64,000 nucleotides of DNA from Rhytidiadelphus loreus. Lineage: Eukaryota; Streptophyta; Bryopsida; Hypnales; Hylocomiaceae. The DNA lies in NCBI GenBank assembly GCA_947034895.1, contig OX344764.1, positions 56,959,348 to 57,023,347 of the forward strand. Direction: 5' to 3'. Under the pieces are notes generated by a model. That model was not told the origin of the DNA. It did no database searches and worked only from the letters and a program-made list of their open reading frames with translations. How positions within the stretch are numbered: position 1 is the stretch's first letter; the number at the start of each line of letters is the position of its first letter. Shown here piece after piece: positions 61,223 to 64,000 of the stretch. Position numbers and translations under genes: made by a program.

Positions 61223-63703
61223 CTTCATTATGTTGATTACATGATAAAAGGTTAAAACCCAAGAGACAACTTCATCAAATTTGTCACTTTTATATCCATA
61301 CAAATTGAAAAAATTCATTCATAAAACTTCACAAGTACAACATGCCCTTTGTTATTGAATGATAAATACATGACCATAAACTTTGTGTAATTGGATTCAA
61401 TACAATTCAATTAGTTTACATCATTAACACCTGCTCCTAATAAATTGAAAAAAAAATTATACAAAAATTTGTAACGCTCATACAATTTTCTATGCATATT
61501 TGGTATAACTCACCTTGAGGAGAAATGTCATAGTTACTTTATATACTTATAGTTAGTTGAAACAAAAAGTTTTTAAATGGATAGAATACTACGATAATGG
61601 CTTTTGTTCCTCGTCACTCATTCTGAAGAGTTATAAACTACAATTTTCACGTTTCGTTCCATTGCCTTTTAAAGTTTGGTGTGGATTTTTAAATACATAA
61701 ACTTTTCATTCATATTAATCTTCCAAAATTGTCAACCTTTCTTAGCTAGAGTTTAACAATTTGCTAAATAATGATTTTTGGACATAAAAACTAAAGACCT
61801 CATTCTTTTTAGTTTTCAATTGTTACCTTTTTTTTCTCTTCTTTCAAATGAAAATTTTGAATTCAAATTGACTCAAATTCTAAATCTCAATTCTATTTAG
61901 AAAAATTCAATTGTCTAATATTAGCACATAAGAAAAAGAAGATAGTTTCGATACTAAGAATTCAACTAGTTACAAAATGCAATGATTTTCTTAGATGAAT
62001 TCATTATGTAATTTTAACACACAAGAAGATAACTCTTTAATAATAGAAGTTCCAAGCATATATAAGGTAAACCAATGTATGGGGAGTACTGGCATTTAGT
62101 TACGACGTAGTTGAAATTATTTGAAGATTTTTTAATGGCATATAAATGTTTAGGATGAAGTTCCGATTGAAAAAAGAAGATTTTTGGAAATGGACCAGGT
62201 AGGATAATTAAATCTTGGAATTTTGGCCATCCGCCCTTGGAGCATGTAGGAAAATCACTGATTCAAAATCCCTCTTCCCAACAAGCAACCAACCGGACAT
62301 ATACTTTTTAGGAAATTTTTATATCACTATGTCCATAGTGTTCTACTATATGAATTACCCTTAAGTTCCTAGCATTTGATGTGAGTGTGACTAGCATTCA
62401 CTATTGCCTTTTACTAATCTTCTTTTTTGTTTAACCATTGGTTTATTTTCCAAATGTGTATTAATCAACAAAGTAGTAATTGTTTACTTTTTGTAACACA
62501 CTTTTCCTTCAAAGGTTGCGGCAAAAATACCTTCAAAAGGACCAAATAGAAACATCACTGAAAATGATCTGAGATATTTTGATTCTTTCTTTTTTACACA
62601 AATGGCATTTGGTCGCACTACAAATCCCAAGTACACTCAGCACGTCCAAGTCAAGCCAATGCCCCCCCCCCCTAAAAAGAAAACATAAAGCTGGCCCCAT
62701 TTTCCACATTCAAGAAAATTGACAAATGGAAAAAAAAATTCCGAAAAAATTCCGAATTAAATTTGAAAATGGAGGATTTCAACCAATAAAATTTTCACTC
62801 TTTTGAGCAACATCCGGGTAAAAATTGGAAAATCCAAGCCAGCTTCTAGAAGCTAGGAAATTGTCCGATTTTTCTACAGAATTCCCCGGACTGTGAGGTA
62901 AACTACCCCCTTACAAACCGAATGGGAACAAGCCCCTTGTGGGCTGAATTAAGTTATGATAACTTAGTGGTGTACATTTCAGAACTTGAATGTAGGTAGA
63001 ATCTTGACGTGGGAAACTGGCAAGCAACCTGACTTCTTCCTTCCTCGACACGTGTGCCAATCATACCCCCAACAAACTTCCTCACACTCTCGGCTCTTCA
63101 TTACCTAGGGTTGGTACAAGAGTCACCAGAAAAAAAACACTAAAAAACAGGACTGGCTCCACGAAGGCAGCAGCAGAGAAGGTGCAGAATTATTGGTGGG
63201 TCCAGAAACCCGAATTTCCAAGAAAGAAAGCCGAAGGAACAGTTCACGACGAAAGGACCAGGGGAGTGTCCGTCGCCAGAACTCACTGATGGAACAAGTA
63301 AGTTAATAGACGACCAGGCCCGGCTGCCTGACGCGATCGCCATTGCGATTGCGACGGCGATAGGCTGAATGAGAGCCTCCGCGTCGCCAGCATTCTTTTG
63401 GTAGCAATTTCAGCGAATTTGGTGCAGAATCGTCCAAGAACGAGGTGGAGGCAGGGTTTGGTGAGGGAATGGCGTTATAGAGGATCGCACTGGACGGTCG
63501 TGTGTTGTGATGTGGTGTGGTGTGGACGCTGGCCGTGGGGAGGGAAGAGCCTCGGTATAGTGAAACGAGTGGCCGCGGGGTTTGCTTGTAAGGCAGAAGC
63601 GGAATTGGTGATGTTTCTGGTAGCTTGTGTGTGCTGATTTTTTTGATGAGAGAGGACGCGGAGTCGGTTCAGCGGAGGTGTAAGAGGGGGAGGACTAGGA
63701 AAA
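61223..63703. other. AT-rich intergenic, then a GC-richer promoter-like region
   Basis: No gene up to about 62900. From 63000 G+C rises and open frames appear on both strands (for example minus 63343-63140), but none has a motif. This probably holds the promoter and 5' leader of the gene starting at 63704. Confidence 0.4.
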
Positions 63704-63892
63704 ATGACAAGTGCCATCGAGGCCCGGCATCGGTTGGACAAAACGTTATCGTCTTCTGCTTTGTCCGATACGGCTATTCTCAATAATCTTGTTCGCAAGC
63801 AGCTGCTTAAAACGGGTGCAGGTTATTTGGCAGGACATTCTCTTTTTTTTTTCTTTGTATCTGCTGCTGTCGGTGTGATTTTGCGATCCTAA
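63704..63892 (+). CDS. Probable first exon of a gene running off the right edge, unknown
   Basis: ATG at 63704 opens MTSAIEARHRLDKTLSSSAL, then SDTAILNNLVRKQLLKTGAG, with good coding character and richer G+C than the flanking DNA. A donor-like GCAG|GTTATT at about 63820 would end the exon after KTGA (phase 1); beyond it the frame runs into a poly-T tract and stops at 63892. The Leu-rich helix pair suggests an N-terminal helical domain. I do not recognise the family. The gene would continue beyond 64000. Confidence 0.5.
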   Translation: MTSAIEARHRLDKTLSSSALSDTAILNNLVRKQLLKTGAGYLAGHSLFFFFVSAAVGVILRS

Positions 63893-64000
63893 TCTAGACT
63901 AGTTGAACATGACGGTGCTGGTAGCTTGCAATCGTGAAGCCTCTGTTTCGTGTTTCTTTTGTTTCTTGTCAGCATTACTAGATTGAGGTAAGGTGGTGAA

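Overview
The window looks like nuclear DNA of a land plant. It is AT-rich and sparsely genic. Its genes have introns with GT..AG borders, plant families are present (F-box, B3 domain, PIF/Harbinger transposase with its Myb-like partner), and a decayed piece of mitochondrial nad9 sits in it. A 13-exon gene for a ciliary-type EF-hand protein points to a plant with swimming sperm (bryophyte, lycophyte, fern, or cycad/Ginkgo). The species cannot be fixed from sequence alone. All exon models were made by eye from reading frame, splice dinucleotides and phase.

Left part (1-19 kb) is transposon territory. It holds a degenerate ~178-bp tandem repeat (391-900), a broken PIF/Harbinger transposase (1842-2640) facing an intact ORF of unknown role (1209-1667), and a broken Harbinger-type Myb-like ORF1 (minus, about 10562 to 5692). 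That ORF1 is split by a 2.29-kb LTR-type insertion (7311-9602, TG..CA ends, perfect 5-bp duplication GCCTT) packed with CCGGA motifs. Then come an array of ~70-bp palindromic repeats (11560-12130, fading to 12600) and a broken DUF7869-like gene (12854-16812). The latter is split in frame by an 839-bp CACTA-type element carrying a foldback element and a tRNA-like module.

Middle part (19-42 kb) is the genic island: a 5-exon gene for a 164-aa unknown protein (20496-22614), a three-copy 141-bp tandem repeat, an intact single-exon F-box gene (24854-25978), the 13-exon EF-hand gene (27942-34774), a two-exon coiled-coil mitochondrial-type gene (minus, 38054-39518), the nad9 fragment (39855-40088), and a B3-domain gene with one in-frame stop (41035-41473).

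Right part (43-64 kb) holds a broken piggyBac transposase (minus, about 46230 to 43680) that contains a 172-bp CACTA-type MITE, and a second decayed multi-exon frame upstream of it (48120-47037). Three more MITEs of the same family follow at 46701, 53861 and 55241. There is also an intact ubiquitin-like ORF in register with ubiquitin but lacking the terminal Gly-Gly (52135-51695), a 168-bp AAT microsatellite, a Tourist-type MITE (60692-61219), and a probable first exon at the right edge (63704).

Five members of one CACTAG-ended family each carry a 3-bp target duplication, and two of them interrupt transposase genes. Many in-frame stops lie where the family has Gln, as expected from decay of methylated cytosine. 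Together they record successive waves of insertion and silencing.
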